The notes: generated by a model not told the origin, from the sequence alone. Positions 1 to 7,033 are shown, numbered from the stretch's first letter. The stretch is DNA of 9,414 nt from Candidatus Margulisiibacteriota bacterium (GCA_028717325.1 JAQUOB010000016.1:3685-13098); one strand, 5' to 3'. Numbers and translations: made by a program.

Positions 1-1
1 T

Positions 2-127
2 AGAGTTATTTATCAATTGCCTTACAACAGCATTCGAGAGATTTATATGCGTTCGGACGAACTGCAGGCCTGGTTAAGATGGAACTGGCTGAAAGAAAGA
101 ATAATTAGTTATGAAAAGGTTTGTTAG
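2..127 (+). CDS. C-terminal fragment of an unrecognised protein (5' end outside window)
   Basis: Reading from base 2, an open frame of 41 codons ends at TAG 125-127. The visible residues begin RVIYQLPYNSIREIYM and end ERIISYEKVC. The piece is rich in aromatic and charged residues (two Trp, four Tyr, several Arg/Glu), as in the end of a folded soluble protein. No family is recognised. The other forward frame starting at base 1 opens with a stop and closes at about 108, so it is less attractive. The tandem octamer repeats begin seven bases after the stop, which fits a gene end. No terminator hairpin is seen directly after it. The call rests only on frame openness and plausible composition. Confidence 0.4.
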   Translation, partial: RVIYQLPYNSIREIYMRSDELQAWLRWNWLKERIISYEKVC

Positions 128-133
128 TTAATT

Positions 134-181
134 GGGTTGATGGGTGGCTAGGTGGTTGGGTTGATAGGTGGATAGGTGGTT
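134..181. repeat. Six tandem degenerate 8-bp repeats (RGGTKGNT)
   Basis: The stretch divides exactly into six octamers: GGGTTGAT, GGGTGGCT, AGGTGGTT, GGGTTGAT, AGGTGGAT, AGGTGGTT. Units 1-3 and 4-6 also form a higher-order 24-bp duplication with 22 of 24 positions identical. The + strand is strongly G/T-biased. It fills the gap between the upstream gene end and the PUR-domain gene. Its role is unknown; it could be a slipped-strand repeat, a protein-binding array or neutral low-complexity sequence. Confidence 0.8.
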
Positions 182-187
182 TAAAAT
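161..187 (+). promoter_or_regulatory. Possible promoter for the PUR-domain gene
   Basis: TTGATA (161-166) and TAAAAT (182-187) resemble sigma-70 -35 and -10 boxes, but the spacer is only 15 bp and the -35 lies inside the octamer repeats. Transcription from here would give a leader of roughly 40 nt containing the SD. This is a weak assignment. Confidence 0.3.
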
Positions 188-217
188 CACTAGCAAAAAC
201 CAGCTAAAACAGAAAAA

Positions 218-227
218 AAGGAGGTGA
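218..227 (+). promoter_or_regulatory. Strong Shine-Dalgarno that fixes the PUR-gene start at 233
   Basis: AAGGAGGTGA is a near-perfect anti-16S complement. It lies 5 nt before ATG 233 counting from its last base, and it overlaps the competing GTG at 224, which argues against that upstream start. Confidence 0.85.
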
Positions 228-232
228 GAAAG

Positions 233-472
233 ATGGAAAGAAAAGAAAACGGCAAAGAAAAGAACGAGTTGTTCAATCGGATGGTTAAAGCCGGGCAAAG
301 GACTTATTTTATCACGGTCAAAGAAGCCAGCAACAATAAAAAGTACGTGACTTTAACTGAAAGCAAGTTGATCGAGAAAGATAAATTCGAACACCACAAT
401 ATCATGGTCTTCCAGGAAAAGATCGGCGAATTCGTCGATGCGCTCCAGGGAGCCTGCGCTGTAGCGGCTTAA
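233..472 (+). CDS. PUR-domain nucleic-acid-binding protein (DUF3276 family)
   Basis: A 79-residue protein. After a charged, Lys/Glu-rich N-terminus (1-12), residues 13-72 match the bacterial PUR-alpha-like repeat of DUF3276. Its core is KAGQRTYFITVKEASNN at 19-35, then YVTLTESK (38-45) and the final helix IMVFQEKIGEFVDALQGA (57-74). Family knowledge: single PUR repeats dimerise and bind single-stranded DNA or RNA, as in Borrelia BpuR; here a nucleic-acid-binding or post-transcriptional role is inferred. The start is ATG 233, because AAGGAGGTGA (218-227) sits at ideal spacing before it. A GTG at 224 in the same frame overlaps that SD and is unlikely to be used. The gene appears monocistronic, with its own leader and a strong terminator directly after the stop. 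Confidence 0.85.
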   Translation: MERKENGKEKNELFNRMVKAGQRTYFITVKEASNNKKYVTLTESKLIEKDKFEHHNIMVFQEKIGEFVDALQGACAVAA

Positions 473-477
473 ATCGG

Positions 478-510
478 AGGGCGTCTCCGGCCTCGCCGGA
501 GACGCCTTTT
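478..510 (+). terminator. Rho-independent terminator after the PUR-domain gene
   Basis: A perfect 12-bp GC-rich stem, GGCGTCTCCGGC (480-491) with GCCGGAGACGCC (495-506), encloses a 3-nt CTC loop and is followed by TTTT (507-510). The stem starts 7 bp after the TAA stop. It is the clearest terminator in the window. The U-tract is short but the stem is very stable. Confidence 0.9.
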
Positions 511-542
511 CCACGCGTTAGCCGATTAAGGGAGGCAAGCAA

Positions 543-1052
543 ATGAATAAATTAATTCCAGAAGAAAGAATTGAAAAAACGATCTATTTATTAAGAGGAC
601 AGAAAGTTATGTTAGACAAAGATCTGTCCCATCTTTATGGCGTTATGACAGGGGAGTTAAACAGGGCGGTGAGAAGAAACCTGGATCGGTTTCCCGAGGA
701 TTTTATGTTCCAATTGAATAAACAAGAACTTGATAACTTGATATGCCAATTTGGCACATCAAGATGGGGAGGCACAAGGAAGCTCCCGCTCGCTTTCACA
801 GAACAAGGAGTCGCGATGTTATCTTCCGTTCTTAGAAGCAAAAGAGCTATTCAGGTGAACATACAAATTATGCGGACTTTTACAAAACTGCGGCGGATTC
901 TTGCTTCTCATAAAGAATTATTGAAAAAAATCGAAGCGATGGAAAGCAAATATGACGGACAATTTAAGATAGTATTTGGGGCGATTAAAGCCTTAATCGA
1001 ACCGCCGATCAAACCTAAAGAGAAGATAGGATTTAGGCTCCCTAAAGCTTGA
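543..1052 (+). CDS. ORF6N-domain protein (KilA-N/Bro-N-like DNA-binding family)
   Basis: A 169-residue protein with the complete ORF6N pattern: IPEERIEKTIYLLRGQKVML (5-24), DLSHLYGV, LNRAVRRNLDRFPEDFMFQL (39-58), then TRKLPLAFTEQGVAMLSSVL (78-97), RAIQVNIQIMRTF, and a C-terminal helical segment ending KEKIGFRLPKA. Family knowledge: ORF6N is a DNA-binding module first named in phage proteins and common as a stand-alone ~170-180 aa bacterial gene. Its cellular role is poorly defined. GGAGG (531-535) lies 7 nt before ATG 543. The gene is visibly more AT-rich than the core genes around it, consistent with acquisition by transfer, but no integrase, att site or other phage gene is present. Its last 11 bp overlap the end of the convergent DUF1015 gene. 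The family call is secure; the function is not. Confidence 0.9.
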   Translation: MNKLIPEERIEKTIYLLRGQKVMLDKDLSHLYGVMTGELNRAVRRNLDRFPEDFMFQLNKQELDNLICQFGTSRWGGTRKLPLAFTEQGVAMLSSVLRSKRAIQVNIQIMRTFTKLRRILASHKELLKKIEAMESKYDGQFKIVFGAIKALIEPPIKPKEKIGFRLPKA

Positions 1053-2379
1053 CCTTCTCCCCGTGCTCGAATCTGTAGAAGACCGGGCCGGACAGCAGTT
1101 TGGGGTAGAAATAAGTCGATTTGTGGGGCATTTTCTCGAGCTCGCTGGCCACGGCGATGATCTCTTCGATCCTGGTCGGATTGAGCAGAAAGGCCATCAC
1201 GGCCCCTTTCTCGTCGACGGCCTTGACAGCTTCTTCCTCGCTCTTAAAATATGTGACCTTGTCTTCGGTCTCGTTAGCCATGTTCAGGAGCCGGTCAAAG
1301 ACCGCGTAATGTAAAATTGTGACGTCGAGGTGCTTCCAGGCCTTGGGTTTTTCTTCCGCCACCATTTCATCGATCATTTTTTCGTCTTTGAGCCGCAGCA
1401 GGAAATAACGGTAGTTGCCAAGATAGAGGCCGATCGCGTGCTTATCCGTAACTTTCTGCATATCCTTCAATAATTTTTTCCTGATCTTGCCGACGGTTTT
1501 CTTGGTAGCCGGGTAGGGCACGACGTCAAAATATTCCGCCAGGTCGTTTTCGAACCTGATCGGGTCAAAATAGGCCAGGTTGGAGACCGTCCGGTGGATG
1601 GGGAGGACAACCAGCCCCTTGTTTTCGATCGGGGTAAAATAAACCATGACATGGTTGTAGGCCTCGTCTTCGGAAAACTTGGTGTTTTTCATCTTGAGCT
1701 CATTTTTGTTGCGCACGGCCGCCTCGTAGCGATGATGGCCGTCGGCGATGAAGACGGCTTTATCCTTCATCTCCTGGACAAGCTTGTTGATCAGCGGCTT
1801 TTTATCGATCTTCCAGAGCCGGTGAACGACGTTGTCCAGGTCTTTGACTTCAATAAAAGGTTTCTTCTTCATGGTCTGCCTGGTAACTTTGCCGATCTTA
1901 TCTTTTTTATCCGAATAAAAAGCAAAGATCGAATCAAGGTCGGCACTGGTCGTCCGCATGAGCTGGAGACGATCAAGTTTGGCGCGGGGATAAGTTTCTT
2001 CGTGAGGAAAAACTTTGCCGCGACCCATATCTTCAAGCCGCAGGATCGAGATGAAGCCGACCCGGACAAACTTCTTGCCGGAGACGGTGAACCGCTGTTC
2101 GTAAATGTAGATCGCCGGTTTGTCATCGGTCAAGAGAACTTTGTGGCGCAGCCAGCCGTTCAGGAAGGCGGCGGCCCTGACGTAGCGGTTGTTGTATTCA
2201 TTATCCCCGGCAAATTCTTTGCCGAGGATCAGCCGAATGAAATTGAAATCGTTGAGATCGTACAGCTTGGCCTGCATTTCCGGACTGACTATATCGTAAG
2301 GCGGGGTCATGACTTTCGAGAGGTTTTTGAGCTTCTTCTTGTTATAATAAACGCCGCGAAATGGGAAGATCTTGACCAT
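1042..2379 (-). CDS. DUF1015 family protein (SerK-related)
   Basis: A 445-residue protein that looks full length for DUF1015. Family landmarks in order: MVKIFPFRGV at the N-terminus, MTPPYDI (24-30), FPHEETYPRAK (124-134), the hallmark ADGHHRYEAA (212-221), LPIHRTV (259-265), LLNPTR (398-403) and MPHKSTYFYPKLLSGP near the C-terminus (417-432). The family includes the archaeal ADP-dependent serine kinase SerK; whether this bacterial member phosphorylates free serine is unproven, so no gene symbol is given. The start is ATG at 2377-2379. An in-frame TTG at 2416-2418 would add 13 residues that do not fit the family start and would pass through the promoter. No SD precedes the ATG; an extended -10 box lies 10 nt upstream, suggesting a leaderless mRNA. 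It is divergent from the Ca2+-ATPase-like gene. Confidence 0.88.
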   Translation of the reverse strand: MVKIFPFRGVYYNKKKLKNLSKVMTPPYDIVSPEMQAKLYDLNDFNFIRLILGKEFAGDNEYNNRYVRAAAFLNGWLRHKVLLTDDKPAIYIYEQRFTVSGKKFVRVGFISILRLEDMGRGKVFPHEETYPRAKLDRLQLMRTTSADLDSIFAFYSDKKDKIGKVTRQTMKKKPFIEVKDLDNVVHRLWKIDKKPLINKLVQEMKDKAVFIADGHHRYEAAVRNKNELKMKNTKFSEDEAYNHVMVYFTPIENKGLVVLPIHRTVSNLAYFDPIRFENDLAEYFDVVPYPATKKTVGKIRKKLLKDMQKVTDKHAIGLYLGNYRYFLLRLKDEKMIDEMVAEEKPKAWKHLDVTILHYAVFDRLLNMANETEDKVTYFKSEEEAVKAVDEKGAVMAFLLNPTRIEEIIAVASELEKMPHKSTYFYPKLLSGPVFYRFEHGEKVKL

Positions 2380-2389
2380 ATCGAGGGTA

Positions 2390-2418
2390 ATTTTAGCACA
2401 TGTCCGGCCAAAAGCCAA
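2390..2418 (-). promoter_or_regulatory. Extended -10 promoter of the DUF1015 gene (leaderless)
   Basis: On the minus strand TTGGCT (2418-2413) and TAAAAT (2395-2390) are separated by 17 bp, and TGC (2398-2396) immediately precedes the -10, giving an extended -10. The ATG begins 10 nt after the -10 box, so the transcript would start almost at the start codon. No SD could fit. Confidence 0.6.
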
Positions 2419-2444
2419 GTCCGGCCGGCCGCCGGATTCCCCGA

Positions 2445-2473
2445 TTGTTACCTGTTTCTGAGCGTGATAAAAT
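2445..2473 (+). promoter_or_regulatory. Extended -10 promoter of the P-type ATPase gene (leaderless)
   Basis: TTGTTA (2445-2450) and TAAAAT (2468-2473) are spaced 17 bp apart, and TGA (2465-2467) precedes the -10. ATG 2482 follows the -10 by 8 nt. No purine-rich SD is present in the sequence just before the ATG. Confidence 0.6.
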
Positions 2474-2481
2474 CGCTTCTG

Positions 2482-5019
2482 ATGTCAAACTGGTACAATT
2501 TATCGGCCGAGCAAGCCGCCGCCGAGCTTAAAACCGACTGGCTAAACGGTCTGGCCGGGGCCGAGGTCGCAGAGCGACTCCGCGAGTTCGGCCCCAATCA
2601 GCTGCGGGAGAGAAAACTGACCCCGGCCTGGAAAATATTTTTCGACCAGTTTAAGGACATCATGATCATTGTCCTCCTGCTGGCGGCGCTGGTTTCCGGC
2701 TTGATCGGCGAGGTTAAAGATACCGTCATGATCCTGATCATTGTGATCATTAATGCTTTGCTGGGAACGACCCAGCAGGCGCGGGCGGAAAAAGCCATTG
2801 CCGCCCTAAAGAAGCTGACGGGGCCGCAGGCGATGGTGGTGAGAGCCGGCCAGATCGTGAAGATCGATTCGAGCGAGCTGGCGCCCGGAGACCTGATCCT
2901 GCTCGAAGCGGGCAATTATATCCCGGCCGATATTCGGCTGCTCAAAAGCGTTAATCTTAAGGTGGACGAATCGGCCCTGACCGGTGAATCGGTGCCGGTC
3001 GAAAAAACCGACGAGCCGCTGGCCGGCGCCAATGTTCTGGTCAACGATCAAACAAACATGGCTTTTGCCGGCACTATCGTTGTCTACGGCCGGGCCAGGG
3101 GCATTGTGGTTGAAACCGGCATGCGCACCGAAGTGGGCAAGATCGCCCGGCTGATCGAATCAAGCGAGGCCGAAGAAACCCCGCTGCAGAAACGTTTTGC
3201 CGAGCTCGGCAAGTGGCTGGCCGGGATCGCTCTCTCTATCTGTTTTATCGTTTTTCTGGCCGGTGTTTTGGAGGGAGATAATGTTTTTGAAATGCTTCTG
3301 ACCTCGATCTCGCTGGCGGTCGCCGCCATTCCCGAAGGCCTGCCGGCGGTCATCACCATTTCGCTGGCGTTGGGCGCTTACCGGATGGCCAAAAAGAAGG
3401 CCGTTATTAGAAAACTGCCGGCGGTCGAGACGCTGGGCTCTACCACGGTGATCTGTTCGGACAAAACCGGGACCCTGACGCAAAACAAAATGAAAGTTCA
3501 GAGCGTCAATCCCTTCAGGGAAAACGAAAGGGGCCTCCTGCTCAAAGCCGGAGCGCTCTGCAACGACGCTACCTCAGAGATCGGCGACCCGACCGAAACG
3601 GCACTGGTCAGCGCCGCCGAGGACGCCGGCTTTAGCAAGAAAGAGCTGGAAAACGATTACCCCCGCCACCAGGAGATCCCTTTTGATTCGACCCGCAAGA
3701 TGATGACGACCCTTCATCGCTTAACCGACGGCAGCTACGTAGCGTTTGCCAAAGGCGCGCTGGAAATTATCATTGAAAGAACGGTCCTCGGCCCGGCCGA
3801 AAAAGAGAGGGTCCTGGCCGAGAGTCGTCAATATGAAGCCGGCGGCCAGCGAGTTCTTGGTCTGGCTTATAAAAAAGATCAGCATCGGCCCCAGGAGCTG
3901 ACAGAAACGGAGCTGGAATTTCTCGGCTATGTGGCGATGTCCGACCCCCCCAGGCCGGAAGCCTTTGAAGCGGTGAAACTATGCCGGCAGGCCGGGATCA
4001 GGCCCATTATGATAACCGGTGACCACAAATTAACTGCCCTGGCCATTGCGATCGAATTGGGTATAGCGAAGAGTGATTCGGAGGTCCTGACGGGGCGGGA
4101 GCTTGAGGCGATGAGCGTTCCCGAATTAAAAGAAAAAGTTAAGGCGATCAATGTCTTCGCGCGGGTTTCGCCGGAGCACAAGTTAAGGATCATCGAGGCG
4201 CTCAAGAGCCGCGGCGAGATCGTGGCCATGACCGGCGACGGGGTGAATGACGCGCCGGCGCTCAAAAAAGCGGACATCGGCATCGCCATGGGCGAGTCGG
4301 GCACCGACGTGGCGCGCGCGGCGGCCGATATGGTGCTGACCGACGACAATTTCGCGACGATCGTGGCGGCGGTCGAGGAGGGGCGGGGTATCTATGACAA
4401 CATCAAGAAATTTATCCGCTACATGCTCTCGACCAATTCGGGCGAGATATTCACCATGTTCTTTTCGATAGTCCTGCGTTGGCCGCTGCCGCTTTTGCCG
4501 ATCCACATCCTCTGGGTAAATTTGGTGACCGACGGTTTGCCCGCGGTCGCCCTCTCGGCCGAGCCGATCGAAAAGGGAATAATGCAAAAACCGCCGCGCG
4601 ATCCGAACGAGAGCATCTTTGCCGGCGGCCTGCTGATGAGCATGCTGGGGATCGGCACCCTGATGGCGGTCGGAACGCTCTGCCTGTTCAGTCTCAATTT
4701 GAACGGGACGGGGATCGATAAAGCGCGGACAGTTGCTTTCACGACTTTATCTTTACTGCAGATGGCGCACGTCCTGAACTGCCGGTCGCTTGATAAATCG
4801 ATCTTTAAGCTGGGGCTCTTTTCCAACGTTTATCTCGCGCTGGCGGTCGGCTCGACCATAGTCTTGCAGGTTTTGGTCGTCTATGTGCCTTTTCTGCAAT
4901 TCGCATTCAGGACGGTGCCGCTGGAGGCGATCGACTGGCTGTTGATAGCCGTGGTCTCGCTCACGCCCATCTTCTTTGTTGAGGCGAGAAAGCTGATTAC
5001 TGCGCGCTATAGGCCGTAG
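2482..5019 (+). CDS. P-type Ca2+-ATPase-like cation exporter (P2A, SERCA/PMCA type)
   Basis: An 845-residue inner-membrane pump. Order: N-terminal cation-ATPase domain (1-55), M1-M2 (58-96), actuator domain with TGES (167-170), M3-M4 (241-300) with PEGLP (284-288), phosphorylation site CSDKTGT with Asp327, nucleotide-binding domain with KGA (424-426), TGD (512-514), hinge MTGDGVNDAP (583-592), then M5-M10 (645-835). Ca2+-site equivalents are visible: Glu285 in M4, Asn652 and Glu655 in M5, Asn680, Thr683 and Asp684 in M6. The M8 position equivalent to SERCA Glu908 appears to be Gln760, as in PMCA-type pumps that carry one Ca2+ per cycle; that alignment was made by eye. The start is ATG 2482: the frame stays open 888 nt further upstream, but that part is antisense to DUF1015 and unlike any ATPase. 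The 3' end overlaps parB by 23 bp. Confidence 0.93.
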   Translation: MSNWYNLSAEQAAAELKTDWLNGLAGAEVAERLREFGPNQLRERKLTPAWKIFFDQFKDIMIIVLLLAALVSGLIGEVKDTVMILIIVIINALLGTTQQARAEKAIAALKKLTGPQAMVVRAGQIVKIDSSELAPGDLILLEAGNYIPADIRLLKSVNLKVDESALTGESVPVEKTDEPLAGANVLVNDQTNMAFAGTIVVYGRARGIVVETGMRTEVGKIARLIESSEAEETPLQKRFAELGKWLAGIALSICFIVFLAGVLEGDNVFEMLLTSISLAVAAIPEGLPAVITISLALGAYRMAKKKAVIRKLPAVETLGSTTVICSDKTGTLTQNKMKVQSVNPFRENERGLLLKAGALCNDATSEIGDPTETALVSAAEDAGFSKKELENDYPRHQEIPFDSTRKMMTTLHRLTDGSYVAFAKGALEIIIERTVLGPAEKERVLAESRQYEAGGQRVLGLAYKKDQHRPQELTETELEFLGYVAMSDPPRPEAFEAVKLCRQAGIRPIMITGDHKLTALAIAIELGIAKSDSEVLTGRELEAMSVPELKEKVKAINVFARVSPEHKLRIIEALKSRGEIVAMTGDGVNDAPALKKADIGIAMGESGTDVARAAADMVLTDDNFATIVAAVEEGRGIYDNIKKFIRYMLSTNSGEIFTMFFSIVLRWPLPLLPIHILWVNLVTDGLPAVALSAEPIEKGIMQKPPRDPNESIFAGGLLMSMLGIGTLMAVGTLCLFSLNLNGTGIDKARTVAFTTLSLLQMAHVLNCRSLDKSIFKLGLFSNVYLALAVGSTIVLQVLVVYVPFLQFAFRTVPLEAIDWLLIAVVSLTPIFFVEARKLITARYRP

Positions 5020-5965
5020 GCGGCGGCAGCGTTTCGGTTGCCGAGTGAATAATAACAGGCGCGATCGAAGCCGTTACTTCTCTTTTTATTTTTCCGCCGG
5101 TTATAAGCTCGAGCACCCTTTCGAGGTCTTCCTTCGAATAATATTCGATCTCAATGCGTCCGCGATCGGGGGAGCCGTGGACCTTGACTTTGGTGGCCAG
5201 GTGCTCGGTCAGCTGTTCGACCAGCGCGTTCAATTCAACGTTCTGGGTAAAAGCGCGTTTGCGCCCGCCTTTTTTGACCTTTGATTTCTCTTCCTTGCCC
5301 GTGACGAGAATTTCAGCGTCGCGAACATTCAAGCCGCCCTTGACGATCTCGTGCCAGAAATGAATCTGCTTATCGGCGGCGTCCAGCGCCAGCAGCGGCC
5401 GGGCATGCCCGACGGTTATTTCGCCCTTGCGTAAACTTTCCTTGACCTGTTTGGGCAGGGAAAGCAGGCGGATCATGTTGGTAACGGTTGAGCGGTCTTT
5501 GCCGACCCGCTTCGAAACGGCTTCCTGGGTCAGGCTGAATTCGGAGGTCAGGCGGGCGTAGCCCTCCGCCTCATCCATCGGGTTGAGGTCTTCACGCTGG
5601 AGGTTTTCGATCAGCGACAGCTCAAGCGACTGCTGGTCGGTAAAGTCCTTGACGATCGCCGGTATGGCGGCGATGCCGGCCAGCTTGGCGGCGCGCAGGC
5701 GGCGTTCGCCCGCCACCAGTTCATATTTACCGTCGCGCATGCGGGTCAGGATCGGCTCGATCACGCCCTGCGTCTTGATCGATTCGGAGAGCTCGTGAAG
5801 CGACTCTTTTGAGAAACGGGTGCGCGGCTGGCGCGGATTCGGCACAACATTATTAATGTCAACATTGACGATGGTGCGGCCGCCGACAAAGACCGAGCCC
5901 TGCGGGATCAAAGCCCCTAATCCTTTTCCCAGACCTCTCTTGCTGCTGTTAGTATTAGCCATCAT
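4997..5965 (-). CDS. parB: ParB/Spo0J chromosome-partitioning CTPase
   Basis: A 322-residue ParB. A basic leader RGLGKGLGALIP (10-21) is the ParA-stimulating N-terminal motif seen in chromosomal ParBs. The CTP-binding N-domain follows with NPRQPR (43-48), GERRLRA (86-92) and ENLQRED (120-126). A parS-binding helix-turn-helix lies at about 145-168 (LTQEAVSKRVGKDRSTV). A C-terminal dimerisation domain spans about 240-292. Residues ~295-322 are an extra Pro/Thr/Ser-containing tail. ParB loads at parS, spreads as a sliding clamp and works with ParA. The start lies inside the end of parA (11-bp overlap), with GGGAGGTG just upstream; ATG 5962-5960, one codon later, is equally possible. The tail's last codons overlap the convergent ATPase gene. 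No parS-like 16-mer was seen by eye. Confidence 0.95.
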   Translation of the reverse strand: MMANTNSSKRGLGKGLGALIPQGSVFVGGRTIVNVDINNVVPNPRQPRTRFSKESLHELSESIKTQGVIEPILTRMRDGKYELVAGERRLRAAKLAGIAAIPAIVKDFTDQQSLELSLIENLQREDLNPMDEAEGYARLTSEFSLTQEAVSKRVGKDRSTVTNMIRLLSLPKQVKESLRKGEITVGHARPLLALDAADKQIHFWHEIVKGGLNVRDAEILVTGKEEKSKVKKGGRKRAFTQNVELNALVEQLTEHLATKVKVHGSPDRGRIEIEYYSKEDLERVLELITGGKIKREVTASIAPVIIHSATETLPPPTAYSAQ

Positions 5966-6716
5966 CCAACACCTCCCGACACAGATTTTCGTAGGCCTCC
6001 GCCCCTTTACTGCCCGGATCATAAAAGAGTATTGGTTGCCCAAAACTCGGGGCCTCCGCCAGGCGGACGTTGCGGGGGATAACGGTTTTAAAGACCTTGT
6101 TGCCAAAATATTTACGGGCCTCATTAGCCACCTGCGAAGAGAGCAGAGTGCGCGGATCGAACATTGTGAGCACAATGCCGCGTATCTTTAAAGCCGGGTT
6201 CAAGCTCTCCCTGACCAGCTCCAGCGTGTGGGTCAGCTGGCTGATCCCCTCCAGCGCGTAGTATTCGCACTGGATAGGGATAATGACTTCATCGGCCGCC
6301 GTCAGCGCGTTCACCGTTAGAAGCGACAGGGAAGGAGGACAATCGATCACCAGCAGGTCGTAGTCGGCCTTGATCTCGGCCAGCGCTTCTTTGAGCCGGG
6401 TTTCCCGCGGCTCCATACCGACCAGCTCGACTTCGGCGCCGGCCAAGCGCGGGGTCGAGGGCAGAACGTCGAGGTTGGAGATATTACTTTTTATGATCGC
6501 GTCTTTGATCGGGACGCCTTCGATCAAAATATTGTAGAGGCATTCCTTGATCAGCGAGCGGTCGACGCCTAGACCGACGCCGGCGTTGCTTTGCGGGTCG
6601 ATATCGATCAGCAGTACTTTTTTCCCGAAAGTCGCGAGGTAAGCGGCCAGATTGACGGTGGTGGTGGTTTTACCGACCCCGCCTTTTTGGTTAACGACCG
6701 CGTAGGTGGTTGCCAT
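5955..6716 (-). CDS. parA: ParA/Soj chromosome-partitioning ATPase
   Basis: A 253-residue MinD/ParA-family ATPase of the usual chromosomal Soj length. It has the deviant Walker A motif KGGVGKTT (11-18), DIDPQSNAG (38-46) and the Walker B-type LLVIDCPPSLSLLTVNAL (121-138). IPIQCEYYALEGI (146-158) and the C-terminal IPRNVRLAEAPSFGQPI (213-229) are typical of Soj proteins. ATP-bound dimers bind DNA nonspecifically and are stimulated by ParB to segregate origins. It lacks the N-terminal helix-turn-helix of large plasmid ParAs, which favours a chromosomal locus. It is the first gene of a two-gene operon and parB begins within its last codons. The start ATG lies 9 nt downstream of a perfect extended -10 and has no SD, predicting a leaderless transcript. 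The usual neighbours rsmG and mnmG are not in the window. Confidence 0.96.
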   Translation of the reverse strand: MATTYAVVNQKGGVGKTTTTVNLAAYLATFGKKVLLIDIDPQSNAGVGLGVDRSLIKECLYNILIEGVPIKDAIIKSNISNLDVLPSTPRLAGAEVELVGMEPRETRLKEALAEIKADYDLLVIDCPPSLSLLTVNALTAADEVIIPIQCEYYALEGISQLTHTLELVRESLNPALKIRGIVLTMFDPRTLLSSQVANEARKYFGNKVFKTVIPRNVRLAEAPSFGQPILFYDPGSKGAEAYENLCREVLDDG

Positions 6717-6725
6717 TGAGGTAAT

Positions 6726-6734
6726 ATTATATCA
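6726..6734 (-). promoter_or_regulatory. Extended -10 promoter of parAB (leaderless)
   Basis: On the minus strand TGA-TATAAT (6734-6726) is a consensus extended -10. The parA ATG begins 9 nt after it. No convincing -35 sits 16-18 bp upstream, as expected for extended -10 promoters, and no SD precedes the ATG. Confidence 0.65.
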
Positions 6735-6821
6735 CACCGAGCCGCTTTTTCTACATTCCCGCGGGGCCGGGCTTCATTTGATCTTTTGCGCCATGTAAAA
6801 CCAGACATCAGCCGTCTTTCA

Positions 6822-7028
6822 TTATTTCATTGTCTGTTTGAAATCCTTGGCGGGAATTGCTTGTTCTGCTAATGATTTCCTTGGGCTTGATATGACGCCG
6901 CTATCGCCGCCTTTGCCGATCGTAATTCCACCACCGCCACCGCACTCAGTCGAGATGCCTATGGCTGGGGGTTTAACGGCCTCATTTTTGATAGCAGCTA
7001 ACTTGTCTTTTGCAGATTTTTTCGCCAT
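6822..7028 (-). CDS. Small Gly-rich protein of unknown function
   Basis: A 68-residue protein I do not recognise. The N-terminal third is Lys/Ala-rich and probably helical (MAKKSAKDKLAAIKNEAV), followed by PPAIG. A Gly-rich centre holds the only Cys, in CGGGGG (29-34), then ITIGKGGDSG (35-44). A basic C-terminal part ends FKQTMK. It has no signal peptide or membrane segment. It is judged real because AGGAGGTGAG (7043-7034 on this strand) sits 5 nt before the ATG and a strong TTGACA/TATACT promoter lies just upstream. The opposite-strand frame here has neither. Its layout (charged N-terminal part, then a Gly-rich part with a Cys) recalls some peptide-precursor proteins, but no modifying enzyme or transporter is nearby. 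It is AT-richer than parAB and divergent from the other small unknown gene. Confidence 0.75.
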   Translation of the reverse strand: MAKKSAKDKLAAIKNEAVKPPAIGISTECGGGGGITIGKGGDSGVISSPRKSLAEQAIPAKDFKQTMK

Positions 7029-7033
7029 TTTAA

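Noticed and set aside
1594..2481. In-frame upstream extension of the ATPase frame by 296 codons.
   Set aside because: It is antisense to the well-supported DUF1015 gene, resembles no ATPase N-terminus, and the extended -10 promoter lies inside it, 8 nt before the proper ATG at 2482.
4997..6716. A parS site for the ParAB system within or near the operon.
   Set aside because: No TGTTTCACGTGAAACA-like palindrome was seen by eye; parS may lie elsewhere on the chromosome.
6752..6775. GC-rich self-complementary stretch (CCCGCGGGG region) between parA and the Gly-rich gene as a terminator.
   Set aside because: The possible stems are short and no T-run follows on the minus strand, so it does not qualify as an intrinsic terminator.
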